Assembly: GCF_900009145.1 (NCBI RefSeq)
Contig: NZ_LN889782.1
Coordinates: forward strand, 957,486-1,021,485
Source of the DNA: Planktothrix tepida PCC 9214
Lineage (GTDB): Bacteria > Cyanobacteriota > Cyanobacteriia > Cyanobacteriales > Microcoleaceae
DNA: 64,000 bases
Direction of reading: 5' to 3'
The notes below the pieces were generated by a model, which had not been told where the DNA came from, searched no databases, and saw nothing but the letters and a program-made list of their open reading frames with translations. Numbering within the stretch: the first letter of the stretch is position 1; each line of letters starts with the position of its first letter. Position numbers and translations under genes: made by a program. Of this stretch, positions 53,796 through 63,130 are shown piece by piece.

Positions 53796-56700
53796 TTAAA
53801 TCTGATTCAAATACTCGTCAATATACACTTTCAGGGTTTCTAAATTCTGTTCAATTTTCGTGATCAGTTGCGAACACAGAGAAAGGTTCTGCTGTTGTGT
53901 CGCATTTTCCAATTGATAAGCCAGTTGAGAAATAATTGTTGCTCCCACATTAGCGCTAGAACCCTTGAGGCGATGAGCATATTGTCGGAGACTCGCAAAA
54001 TCTTGATCTGTAAGGGCTATTTCAATCTGACTAAAATCTTGATGGGTGCGATCTAAATAAACCGCTAATAATTTTTTCTGAAAGTCTTTTTTTCCGCCAG
54101 AAATTGTTCGCAAACGTTCGACATTCAAAGGCGTTTGATCCGCAGAACTAGAAGGAATTTTTGCCTTCGTTAATCCTGAAGTTCCTAAAATTTGGGGTTG
54201 GTGACTTTTAGAATGAATGACCTGAGCCCATTTCATTAAAACCGCTTCTAAATCTTCGGGTTCAACGGGTTTACTCAGATAATCATCCATGCCAGCCGCG
54301 AGACATTTTTCTCGATCCGCAGGTAAAGCATGGGCGGTCAGCGCAATAATAATCGTATGACGACGATCATGTTCTTGTAATCTTAATTGTCGAGTTGTTG
54401 CATACCCATCTAAGAGGGGCATTTGACAATCCATAAACACCACATCATAGGTTTTCTGGCTCAAAATTTCCAAAGCTTCCTGCCCATTATTAGCTAAATC
54501 TGCTTCATATCCTAATAAACTCAATTGATTTAAAATCACCTGTTGATTAATGGGATGATCCTCGGCTAAAAGAATCCGTAAGGGGGTTTTGGGTTGGGTA
54601 TCTTTTCCCTGACGATAGGCGGAAGCGTCTTGACGTTGTTGTTGTAAACTAGATGAAATTTGATTCGCCATTGCAGTCAATAACGCATCAAATAAACGAG
54701 ACGCTCTGACGGGTTTAATTAAATAACTCGCAATTCCTTGCTGTAACATTTGTTCAGCGAGATCTCGTTGATTCATCATGGTCATTAAGACTAATTTAGT
54801 TTGGGATAAATTGCGATCGCGACGAATCACGTCCGCCACATTTTCCCCATTTCCCCGTAATAATTGTTGATCAAAAATTGCCGCATGGTAAGGTTCCCCT
54901 TGAGTCGCTGCTTGGCGCAATAAAGTTAATGCTGATTCTCCATCCATTGCTTCATCTAACTGCATTCCCCAGGATTGAGTTAAATAGCGAATGGCTTGAC
55001 GAATGGTAGCGCTACTATCAACAGCTAATAGCTTTAAATTCATTAAACTCGGTGGAACTAATCGATTTCTTGTCGCTTCTCCCGTCAAGAATTGAGCCGT
55101 AAACCAAAATGTTGAGCCTTGACCTAACTGACTTTCAACCCCAATTTCACCCCCCATTAAATTTACTAATTGCTTAGAAATTACTAATCCTAATCCGGTT
55201 CCCCCATATTGACGAGTGGTGGAAGCATCCAATTGAGAAAAACATTGAAAAAGTTTTTCCTGACCTTCAGTAGAAATCCCAATTCCAGTATCGGAAACTT
55301 CAAACCGTAATAACGTCATTTTAGAGGTACTCGAAAGTTGCTTGACCCGCACCACAACTTCTCCCTGGGAGGTGAATTTTATGCCATTTCCTAATAAATT
55401 TAATAAGACTTGACGCACGCGACCCGGATCTCCGCGTAACGGGCGGGGGACTTCCAAATCAACAATAATCGCAAGTTGTAACCCTTTTTCTTCCGCTTGA
55501 GTGGCGACTAAATCAATCACGGTTTCTAAACAATTTTCTAAATCAAAATCTAAGCTTTCCAGCTTCATTTCTCCGGCTTCTAATTTAGAAAAATCCAGAA
55601 TATCATTAATAATCGCTAATAAATGTTCCGCACTCATACGGACACTTTGAACAAAATCCTGTTGTTTAGGAGTTAATTCTGTTTTTAATAATAATCCCGC
55701 CATTCCCATAACTCCATTCATCGGAGTACGGATTTCATGACTCATATTTGCTAAAAATTGAGACTTAATTCTGGCATTTTCTAAAGCCGCTTCCCGTGCT
55801 TCTACTAACTCATCAATTCGATCCGCCGCAATCACAGCACCACCGATTTGTTCATTCGGTTCATACCAAGGATGAATCGCCCAGCGAATAATACCTTTTG
55901 TGCCATCGGCATCATAAAACACATCTTCAGCACTTGAAATAATCTCCCCTTTTAAAACCTGTTTAAACGCTTTTTTCCAGGTATCTGGCATTTTAGGAAA
56001 AGCTTCTGGGTATGGAGATTTAAGGGGGGAAGACTGTTGTTTTAATCCAACCAAACCAAAATCAGAAAGCCATTTATCGCTATAGGCAATGTAACCCATT
56101 TCTCGATCAAACATTGCCATTGCAACGGGAGCATGGGTAATAATTTGTCGCAATTGTTGACGTTCTCGTTCAATGGCATCTTCTATTTGTTTTCGTTCGG
56201 TAATATTTCGACCTGTTCCATACATTAATCCACTACTAGCAACCCGAACACAATTCCAAGCAATCCATTTATAGCTATTATCTTTACATCGTAATCGGGT
56301 TTCAAAAGAAACAATCAAAGCTTCTTGGGTATTTTCATCACTAATAGTTTGTTCAACAAAACTTAAATCATCGGGATGAACCAGGGATAGAAAGGAGGTT
56401 TGTAGCAATTCTTGAGGAGTAAAACCAAGAATTTTTTCCGCAGAAGGACTGACCCGCTTTAATTTTCGATCTCGGTTGGCAATCATTAAGAAATCAACGG
56501 ATAATTCAAAAAAGCGATCGCGTTCTAATTCTAATTCTTTCCGAGATGTAATATCTTCAATTACCGTAATCCCATAGCGTTTTTCTTCCCCTTGCCAGTA
56601 GGGAGATCGATCTAACCATGACCCTAAAGAAACCGTTAAATTAATCCAAACAATTGAACCATTTTTCCGAAGATAGCGTTTTTCAATTGAATAACTAGGA

Positions 56701-57620
56701 ATTTCTTGATCAATGAGCTTTTGAAACAAATATAATTCAGCCTCAGCATCATCAGAATGGGTAATATCAAATAACTTACATCTTAATAGCTCATCACGGG
56801 AATAGCCAACAATATCACAGAATTTTTGATTAACTTTTAGCCATTTTCCAGACAGAGAAATATGGCCAATTCCGACAGCAGCTTGTTCAAATGTATCTCG
56901 AAATAAACGTTCTTGTGCATGGGTTTTAGCAATTTGCATAGCTAATTTTTGATCTAATTTCTGCATTAAATAAATGGCAAATCCTGAGCCAATTATACCC
57001 ATCCCTGTGACAACAAACATGGAAATCCAGATCAATTTTGTTTGCTGATTTTGTAGACTTCTGCCAAGTTCGAGTAGACGTTCTTCTTCACTAATAAATT
57101 GATTAATATCTTGACGAGTAATCTGCATTTGTATCCCCGTCTTTTTTAATAGATTTTGTAAAAACAGCGACTGGTTCGGCGATGGATTAGGAGATTGAGT
57201 CGTATTTAAGTAAAGTTTTAAGAGTTCTTGGGATTGATTAATAGCAGTTTCAATCTTTTGAATTTGAGCGGTTTGATTGGACTTCTCGGCAACTAAATCT
57301 TTAAGTTTTTTGATAGAGGATGGTAAATTTTTTAAGGTTTCTTGGTAAATGTTTAAATAATGCTTTTGACGAGTTAACGCATAATCTTTAACCCCCATTT
57401 CGGCGGTTAAAACTTGAGTCAATAACTCTTGAGCTTGATTACGCACAAGATAACTATGGCGGACTCCATTTCTCGCCTCTTGGCTTTGGTACTGAAAGAT
57501 CGCAACAATCACCAAACCAATGGTTAAACTTGATATGGGAATTCCAATAATTAGACTGGCGCGATAACGCTGAATAAACTTCAGCCACTTAGGTAAGGAA
57601 TTAGTAAAATCTGTGTTCAT
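53796..57620 (-). CDS. Large membrane hybrid histidine kinase with HPt domain
   Basis: A 1274-residue sensor. Two membrane helices (about 20-42 and 195-220) enclose a periplasmic CHASE3-like domain. Three PAS domains follow (about 240-610; RDELLRCKLFDITHSDD and PEEL-type motifs), then HisKA with His in FLANMSHEIRTPMNGVMG (about 635), HATPase_c with NLLGNGIKFTSQG and GTGLGLVISKQLV, two receivers (AAIFDQQLL and VVFMDCQMPLLDG, both with the Asp intact) and a C-terminal HPt domain with His in YAHRLKGSSANVG. It is a full phosphorelay in one chain. The output regulator is not adjacent. Confidence 0.93.
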   Translation of the reverse strand: MNTDFTNSLPKWLKFIQRYRASLIIGIPISSLTIGLVIVAIFQYQSQEARNGVRHSYLVRNQAQELLTQVLTAEMGVKDYALTRQKHYLNIYQETLKNLPSSIKKLKDLVAEKSNQTAQIQKIETAINQSQELLKLYLNTTQSPNPSPNQSLFLQNLLKKTGIQMQITRQDINQFISEEERLLELGRSLQNQQTKLIWISMFVVTGMGIIGSGFAIYLMQKLDQKLAMQIAKTHAQERLFRDTFEQAAVGIGHISLSGKWLKVNQKFCDIVGYSRDELLRCKLFDITHSDDAEAELYLFQKLIDQEIPSYSIEKRYLRKNGSIVWINLTVSLGSWLDRSPYWQGEEKRYGITVIEDITSRKELELERDRFFELSVDFLMIANRDRKLKRVSPSAEKILGFTPQELLQTSFLSLVHPDDLSFVEQTISDENTQEALIVSFETRLRCKDNSYKWIAWNCVRVASSGLMYGTGRNITERKQIEDAIERERQQLRQIITHAPVAMAMFDREMGYIAYSDKWLSDFGLVGLKQQSSPLKSPYPEAFPKMPDTWKKAFKQVLKGEIISSAEDVFYDADGTKGIIRWAIHPWYEPNEQIGGAVIAADRIDELVEAREAALENARIKSQFLANMSHEIRTPMNGVMGMAGLLLKTELTPKQQDFVQSVRMSAEHLLAIINDILDFSKLEAGEMKLESLDFDLENCLETVIDLVATQAEEKGLQLAIIVDLEVPRPLRGDPGRVRQVLLNLLGNGIKFTSQGEVVVRVKQLSSTSKMTLLRFEVSDTGIGISTEGQEKLFQCFSQLDASTTRQYGGTGLGLVISKQLVNLMGGEIGVESQLGQGSTFWFTAQFLTGEATRNRLVPPSLMNLKLLAVDSSATIRQAIRYLTQSWGMQLDEAMDGESALTLLRQAATQGEPYHAAIFDQQLLRGNGENVADVIRRDRNLSQTKLVLMTMMNQRDLAEQMLQQGIASYLIKPVRASRLFDALLTAMANQISSSLQQQRQDASAYRQGKDTQPKTPLRILLAEDHPINQQVILNQLSLLGYEADLANNGQEALEILSQKTYDVVFMDCQMPLLDGYATTRQLRLQEHDRRHTIIIALTAHALPADREKCLAAGMDDYLSKPVEPEDLEAVLMKWAQVIHSKSHQPQILGTSGLTKAKIPSSSADQTPLNVERLRTISGGKKDFQKKLLAVYLDRTHQDFSQIEIALTDQDFASLRQYAHRLKGSSANVGATIISQLAYQLENATQQQNLSLCSQLITKIEQNLETLKVYIDEYLNQI

Positions 57621-57628
57621 ATTTTATA

Positions 57629-57650
57629 GCAGGGAACAGGGAACAGGGAG
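57629..57650. repeat. Heptamer array AGGGAAC
   Basis: Three tandem copies next to the start of the large sensor kinase gene, sharing the GGGAACA motif with arrays at 2653 and 14265. Confidence 0.85.
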
Positions 57651-57753
57651 AAAAGGAGTTTAAAGTTCTGGCGCTGATTCTATGTTATCCCTAATGTTTC
57701 GATATGATTCCTATGACCATTCCCATAAATCCATCAACGAATAATGCTCTCTA

Positions 57754-57782
57754 CAAAAACACCGCTCAGAAGCGAGAGCGGT
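57754..57782 (-). terminator. Terminator of the glycosyltransferase pair
   Basis: On the minus strand ACCGCTC pairs with GAGCGGT, followed by GTTTTTG. It is about 215 bp after the GT2 gene stop. Confidence 0.65.
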
Positions 57783-57995
57783 GCATAGGGGGTGTTATGG
57801 GTGTTATCTACTCAAAACAATAACAGATGGGAACTCGGCTTGGAGTACAAGTATGTGCTGGTTTGCAAATTGTCACAAGTCCTAGGTTGTCTGTCGTCGC
57901 GTAAATATAGGGATGTAACTTATGTCTTCTTCATTAAAACCCTAGAAAAGATTTAAGAAATCATTCAAGGGTTAACCGGGTCAAAATCCGATCTC

Positions 57996-58952
57996 CTAAA
58001 CACCATTATTTTTTAATTGTCGCAACTGTTTAAAGGTATATTGTCTTAGCTTCATCGGTAAAACTGATAAAATCAATGCCATTCCCGCTTTAAGATGGGA
58101 GTGGGATTTTCCCCGCCAAACCAATTTTTGTCCGGTTAGAGTTTCTCCCACTTCAATTAACCGTAATCCTAATAATAATTGTGTTTCAATTAAACGGTAT
58201 TGACGAATTGATTCGCAAGTTGCAGAATCAAATTTAAAGTTATTTAAATAATTTAATTTATCCCGTAAATAGGGAATAGCTCGCTTGATTGCTTTTTGTT
58301 CCTCATAAACCCGATATTCCATTAATCGTTTTGGTAAATAATATCCTAATTTTCCTGCTAAAGCTAACCGGACAAATAAATCATTATCTTCACAGTTCTG
58401 TAAATTAGGACGCATGAAATCTACATCTAATAACGCTTGACGACGAAATAAGGTCGCTCCTATCTGAAAACTTTGTTGAATAAAAACGACTTCTAATAAA
58501 TTCTGAACAATTCCTTCTGTTAAGTTGGTTCTTCCCCAGTGTTGAGAGTTTTGTTGAGTTGAGGCTTCATCTCGCTGAGTATTGATATCAATAATCCAGT
58601 GATCGGTTCCGACAAAATCTATTTCAGGATTTTGGTCTAAAATTTTAGTTGTTTTTTCTAAAAATTCAGGAGTCAGGCGATCATCATCATCAAATTTAAT
58701 AAAATATTCCCCCGTTGCCACTTCAAAACCTGATCGCATATTATTACTTTTCCCGATATTTTTAGGATGACGAATATAATGAATCCGAGGATCGGAATAT
58801 TGCGTTATTAATTCGGGCGTTCTGTCAATTGATCCATCATCACAAACGATTAATTCCCAATCGGAATAGGTTTGTTGTTGAACACTTTCAATGGCTATTG
58901 GTAATAGGTGACAGCGATTAAAAGTTGGGATACAAACGATAACTTTTGTCAT
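57996..58952 (-). CDS. Family 2 glycosyltransferase
   Basis: A 318-residue cytosolic GT-A enzyme: VIVCIPTFNRCHLLPIAIESV at the start, DGSIDRTPELI with the nucleotide-sugar DD site, and FIKFDDDDRLTPEFLEKT (metal DxD region). It probably adds a sugar to a cell-surface polymer or glycan. It starts 16 bp behind the upstream gene, forming an operon. The acceptor is unknown. Confidence 0.93.
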   Translation of the reverse strand: MTKVIVCIPTFNRCHLLPIAIESVQQQTYSDWELIVCDDGSIDRTPELITQYSDPRIHYIRHPKNIGKSNNMRSGFEVATGEYFIKFDDDDRLTPEFLEKTTKILDQNPEIDFVGTDHWIIDINTQRDEASTQQNSQHWGRTNLTEGIVQNLLEVVFIQQSFQIGATLFRRQALLDVDFMRPNLQNCEDNDLFVRLALAGKLGYYLPKRLMEYRVYEEQKAIKRAIPYLRDKLNYLNNFKFDSATCESIRQYRLIETQLLLGLRLIEVGETLTGQKLVWRGKSHSHLKAGMALILSVLPMKLRQYTFKQLRQLKNNGV

Positions 58953-58968
58953 AAGTTGCTCATGGGTA

Positions 58969-59988
58969 CTACTGATATATTTTTTGGAGTTTTTGCATGG
59001 CTTTTTTAATCTTGCGATTGGTTTTTTGCAACAAACTCGGCGGTTTCAAAACTTGAGGTTTTAGTTCAGGTTGCTTGAGAAAACGATAGTGTAAAAATAT
59101 ATCTTGATAACGGATCTTAACATCTTCCCCTTGGCATAATCTGGCAAAATCAGCCGAAGAATAATTCATATAATGAATTCGATGAATGGGTTTCAATCCA
59201 TCTTGATTATAAAGAATATTATTAATATTGACAAAAGCATCCGCATCGGCACAATTTCCGGTGACTTCTTGCCCATTAGGGCTTCTAGTAAAGTTAAAAA
59301 GTTTGAAGTTTCTTGCAAAGGTGATGTAGATTGATAACGCAGCACTCGACCACCAAAATTTAGGTTGTAACCATTCGATTTCTCCTTGATCAATGGCTCG
59401 TTTTTTTAAATCTTCTAACTGCTCAACGCTAAATACACCTTTTTGAGAAGCAAAAAAACTATCACAGTGTAATCGAGGACGGATTTCAGGTTCTGTGAGT
59501 CCGGTTTTCTGTTCAATGATTGATAAATCAAGTGGGGTAACTTCTCTGGGTTTTTGATGTTCCCAATCATCTAAAATAAAATCGTACTCGTTGAGTTTTT
59601 CAAAGACATCATCTACGGATTTCATCGCTAAACTATCCGCATCAAAAAATACAAATTGATCAAATTTTCCATTAAAAGATGCCCATTTTCTCTGAAGAGG
59701 ACTTTTATATCGGGCTGGACGGAGTTGTCTTAAATCCTTGGCTCTGGAGTAAGATTCCCAAACTTGATTAGCAAAATCATCCCATGCTTCTAGTACAATT
59801 GTATTGTCAAATAAAGTTACATTTTCTCTGAGACTGATTTCCTGTTTGACTCGTTCAAGACGATGATCGTAAGGAATCACGCAAACTGGAATATCAGGAC
59901 TAATATTAACCTCAATACTATTGAGTAAAGCAACTAACTGGTCAAAAACCACATCATTTGCTAAAGTGTAAATGCCAAGAGACTGCAT
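58969..59988 (-). CDS. Npun_R2821/R2823-type glycan-associated protein
   Basis: A 339-residue protein resembling a cyanobacterial family named after Nostoc punctiforme Npun_R2821/Npun_R2823. It starts QSLGIYTLANDVVFDQLVALLNSIEVNI and has FVFFDADSLAMKSVDDVF, a DxD-type motif that fits a GT-A glycosyltransferase. C-terminal 25 residues are Lys-rich. Its neighbours are two glycosyltransferases, which supports a role in surface glycan assembly. I rely on memory for the family name. Confidence 0.72.
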   Translation of the reverse strand: MQSLGIYTLANDVVFDQLVALLNSIEVNISPDIPVCVIPYDHRLERVKQEISLRENVTLFDNTIVLEAWDDFANQVWESYSRAKDLRQLRPARYKSPLQRKWASFNGKFDQFVFFDADSLAMKSVDDVFEKLNEYDFILDDWEHQKPREVTPLDLSIIEQKTGLTEPEIRPRLHCDSFFASQKGVFSVEQLEDLKKRAIDQGEIEWLQPKFWWSSAALSIYITFARNFKLFNFTRSPNGQEVTGNCADADAFVNINNILYNQDGLKPIHRIHYMNYSSADFARLCQGEDVKIRYQDIFLHYRFLKQPELKPQVLKPPSLLQKTNRKIKKAMQKLQKIYQ

Positions 59989-60049
59989 TTATTAACTCCT
60001 CGTGTTTCTCAAGCTCTTAACAATTTAAACTAAGGTTTCAGTAAATTCT

Positions 60050-61282
60050 ATGATGCCAGATGATTCTCTAAATATTTTAATGATTTCTTCAACATTCCCC
60101 TATCCCCCCAGTCGAGGCGGAACCGAGATTAGAACGTTTAACTTGCTGAAATATCTACATTCTCACCACAATATTACCTTAGTCACCCAACGACATCCAG
60201 GGGTGAGTAATCAGGATGTTGAAGAATTGCGTCAATGGGTCAGTCAACTCATGGTTTTTCCCCTTCCTCCAGAGCCTGGTTCTTCAGGAGTGGGTAAAGT
60301 GGGACGGTTTTTAAATTCCTTAATAAAAAGTACGCCTCCCAATGTTCTCTATCGTTACTCCAAAGAGATACAAACTTGGATTGATCAAGGGGTTCAACAA
60401 GGCAAATTTGATGTCATTACTTGTGAACATAGTGTTAATGAAATTTATATTCGACCGTCCTATTTAAACCAAGTTCATACCGTTGTTAATATTCATAGTT
60501 CCTTGGTCGGTTGGACTCGTAATCATTTAGAAATGGGGGCTTCTCCCAATCCTCAACGCGATCGCATTTACTTAAATTTACTCTTAGAACGGTATGAAAA
60601 ACGCTATGCTGCGAAATTTCATGATTTAGTCGTGACCACCGACGATGATGAAAAACAGTTTCAGGAGTTTAACCCTCAAGGTCAAATTCATGTGATTGCT
60701 AATGGCGTTGATTTAGAATTATTTCCCATGCGATCGCAAGATCCCAATAATCATAACCTCGTCTTTGTGGGTGCGATGGATGCTTCCCATAATATCGATG
60801 CGGCTCGATTTTTTAGCTTAGAGGTTTTACCCGTTTTACAAAAACGCTATCCTGATACAACCTTTACCATTGTAGGAGCAAGACCTGTACCAGAGGTTCA
60901 ACAATTAGCCAATTATCCTGGTGTAATTGTCACTGGAGGCGTTCCGAAGGTGGTGGATTATTTACATCAAGCAACGGTTTGTGTAACCCCCTTACGCAGT
61001 GGATATGGGATTAAAAATAAAACTTTAGAAGCAATGGCCGCAGGAGTTCCGGTGGTCGCCAGTGACCGAGGCTTAGAAGGATTAGCCGTTGATGGGCCGA
61101 ATGATCCCCATCGAGCCTTACGCGCTAACTCCGTTACTGAATATGTGGAAGCCATTAGTCGATTGTTTGAACATCCTAACCTCCGACACCAATTGTCGCA
61201 AAATGGGCGATTATTAATTGAAACTGAATATACTTGGGAACGAGCCGGAGAACTTTATGAACAAGTATTGCTCCGCCGTTAG
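60050..61282 (+). CDS. Family 4 glycosyltransferase
   Basis: A 410-residue GT-B enzyme. The N-terminal domain begins LNILMISSTFPYPPSRGGTEIRTFNLLKYL, and the C-terminal domain carries VFVGAMDASHNIDAARFF, VTGGVPKVVDYLHQATVCVTPLRSGYGIKNKTLEAMAAGVPVVAS (donor sugar-nucleotide site with the E of the EX7E motif). It is divergent from the Npun_R2821-like gene (61 bp between starts), so they form one glycan locus. Two ATG codons are adjacent (60050, 60053). Confidence 0.93.
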   Translation: MMPDDSLNILMISSTFPYPPSRGGTEIRTFNLLKYLHSHHNITLVTQRHPGVSNQDVEELRQWVSQLMVFPLPPEPGSSGVGKVGRFLNSLIKSTPPNVLYRYSKEIQTWIDQGVQQGKFDVITCEHSVNEIYIRPSYLNQVHTVVNIHSSLVGWTRNHLEMGASPNPQRDRIYLNLLLERYEKRYAAKFHDLVVTTDDDEKQFQEFNPQGQIHVIANGVDLELFPMRSQDPNNHNLVFVGAMDASHNIDAARFFSLEVLPVLQKRYPDTTFTIVGARPVPEVQQLANYPGVIVTGGVPKVVDYLHQATVCVTPLRSGYGIKNKTLEAMAAGVPVVASDRGLEGLAVDGPNDPHRALRANSVTEYVEAISRLFEHPNLRHQLSQNGRLLIETEYTWERAGELYEQVLLRR

Positions 61283-61310
61283 TATAACCCCATCTTACTT
61301 CTGAATCTTC

Positions 61311-62978
61311 ATGATGAATCCTTTAGAGACAGGTCATCAACCCTCTGCGCGAAAAAAGAGTCAACCCCTAAAACCCCAGGCTAAACCGGGGAAACCCCAG
61401 GCTCCATCAGGGTTACAGCGTCGTCAAATTCGACGTTCTCAACAAGCTGTTTTGGCTTCTGGGAAAAAATCATCACCCAACGCCTTAAAACCGTTGGTCA
61501 AGCGGGGAGGTCAACCGTTATGGATATTGTGGAAAAAATGGATCGCGGATGGGGTTGCCTTTACCTTATTGTTAGGAGGCTCAACTTTAATTGGCGGATG
61601 TGCTTGGTTTAGTTATCAACTGATTGTTAATCCTGATGTAGGAATTTGGCTGAATCAATTTTTACCCGCTTGGACACAAATTCCTCTGCAACGCCGGGAC
61701 TCAATTCAAACCTTAGAAGAAATTAGTCAAACGCTGAAAAAAGAGGGGTTAATTGCGGGCAAATCTTTTGCCTTACCTCAACTGAATTCCCCTAACTCCG
61801 TAGCCAAAAATCAAGCTGCTTTATTGCCTCTTCCCTCGGCATTTGTTGCTTCAAAAACCTGGGTTCAAGAGTCACCCGATCTATTAATTCCAGTGTTAAA
61901 AACTCGCAAATCTAGTGTGACTCATCCTTGTGAAGGAGTGTGTCAGGAAATTGTGCAATTGCGACTTTATCAAGCGGTGCAAATGCCTTATCAACGACCG
62001 GGTACCACTTCCTATTATCGCTTAACTCAACAACTCGATACTCAAGGCCCAGCCGAATCTTTTGTAATTGCATCCTTAATTGGAACTGAATCTAATCAAC
62101 AAGGTTCTAATAAGCCACTTCCCTTAACTCGATTAACTCCATTTAAAGGCAAAATTCCTCAAATGGGACTTTGGTTTAATCTCAATAGTGAGCGAGTCAT
62201 GGGGGACAAAATTGTTCCCTACGGACAGATTATTCATTACAATCCCAATCACCATCATTTGAGTATGATGTTGGAGTGGAAAAGTGCCGCCGGACAGCAA
62301 CCGATCTGGCAGGAAGTTACGGGAGGAAAAGACCCGGAATTATTAATTGAACAAACCATCGGCTTAGAACCTCAGTTTAGTATTTATCAAGTTCAACCCT
62401 TTAAATTTATTCCAAATCCGATTCAATTAACGGCTATTTCTTTAGATGAAGTCTTCTTAGATAATTATAATTATCGACAAGCTTTACGATTAGCTAGAAG
62501 TGGGTTATGGTCGCCGGCATTAGATTTAATTAAACCCTTGAAAAAAAATATTGTTTCTGGAAATCAATCTTCTTTAAAATGGTCATCCGCCGTTCAAGGG
62601 CAGTTAGATTTAATTGAATTTCATGCTAAAATTACAAAGGCGCAAGCCATTGCAGCCTGGGCTAGTCCTAGTCAACAAGTTTTAGCAAGTTTAATTGATG
62701 GACGCTGGAGTGAGGCGTTAGAAGTGTTAAAAAATAGTCCAGGAAATCAACAAGAAATCGCTAATTTATTAAGATCTAATGGAGGACGGATTAAAAATCG
62801 TCTTAATGCAGCTTTATTAGAACAACCCGATCAACTGGATTTAAAAACCTGGGGTGCTTTAATGATTGCGGCGGAAGAGGGAAGAAATGAAGCGATCACT
62901 TGGTTAGATGAACAACCGGAAACTAATCAAAAAGACCGCCAAGAGATTTTAGAATTACTATTAAAATCAATCGAATAA
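61311..62978 (+). CDS. Hypothetical membrane-anchored protein
   Basis: A 555-residue protein. The N-terminus is basic (RKKSQPLKPQAKPGKPQAP ... RRQIRRSQQ), then one membrane helix (about residues 82-105, VAFTLLLGGSTLIGGCAWFSYQL). The large remainder is outside, with a conserved CEGVCQEIVQLRLYQAVQMPYQRPG block and a C-terminal helical region (375-555) that looks like TPR-type repeats. It appears to be a conserved cyanobacterial protein without known function. It lies 28 bp behind the GT4 gene and may be translated with it. Confidence 0.7.
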   Translation: MMNPLETGHQPSARKKSQPLKPQAKPGKPQAPSGLQRRQIRRSQQAVLASGKKSSPNALKPLVKRGGQPLWILWKKWIADGVAFTLLLGGSTLIGGCAWFSYQLIVNPDVGIWLNQFLPAWTQIPLQRRDSIQTLEEISQTLKKEGLIAGKSFALPQLNSPNSVAKNQAALLPLPSAFVASKTWVQESPDLLIPVLKTRKSSVTHPCEGVCQEIVQLRLYQAVQMPYQRPGTTSYYRLTQQLDTQGPAESFVIASLIGTESNQQGSNKPLPLTRLTPFKGKIPQMGLWFNLNSERVMGDKIVPYGQIIHYNPNHHHLSMMLEWKSAAGQQPIWQEVTGGKDPELLIEQTIGLEPQFSIYQVQPFKFIPNPIQLTAISLDEVFLDNYNYRQALRLARSGLWSPALDLIKPLKKNIVSGNQSSLKWSSAVQGQLDLIEFHAKITKAQAIAAWASPSQQVLASLIDGRWSEALEVLKNSPGNQQEIANLLRSNGGRIKNRLNAALLEQPDQLDLKTWGALMIAAEEGRNEAITWLDEQPETNQKDRQEILELLLKSIE

Positions 62979-63130
62979 ATTTATCGGGTAGGGTGTATAA
63001 ATATAGGGCACACACGGCTTAATTCCTATCTCATAAAACTGGATTTGACGTTTGATCCTTGATCGATAACGTCAGAGGTTGCCTAATTGTGCAATAATGA
63101 TCCGGCAGTCTCCCACTAAGTGTGCGTCCG

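Larger units (their letters stand above)
57621..57995. other. Gap with heptamer array and terminator
   Basis: No gene seen. It has three copies of a GGGAACA-type heptamer (57629-57650) next to the kinase start, and a hairpin at 57761-57782 described separately. Confidence 0.6.
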
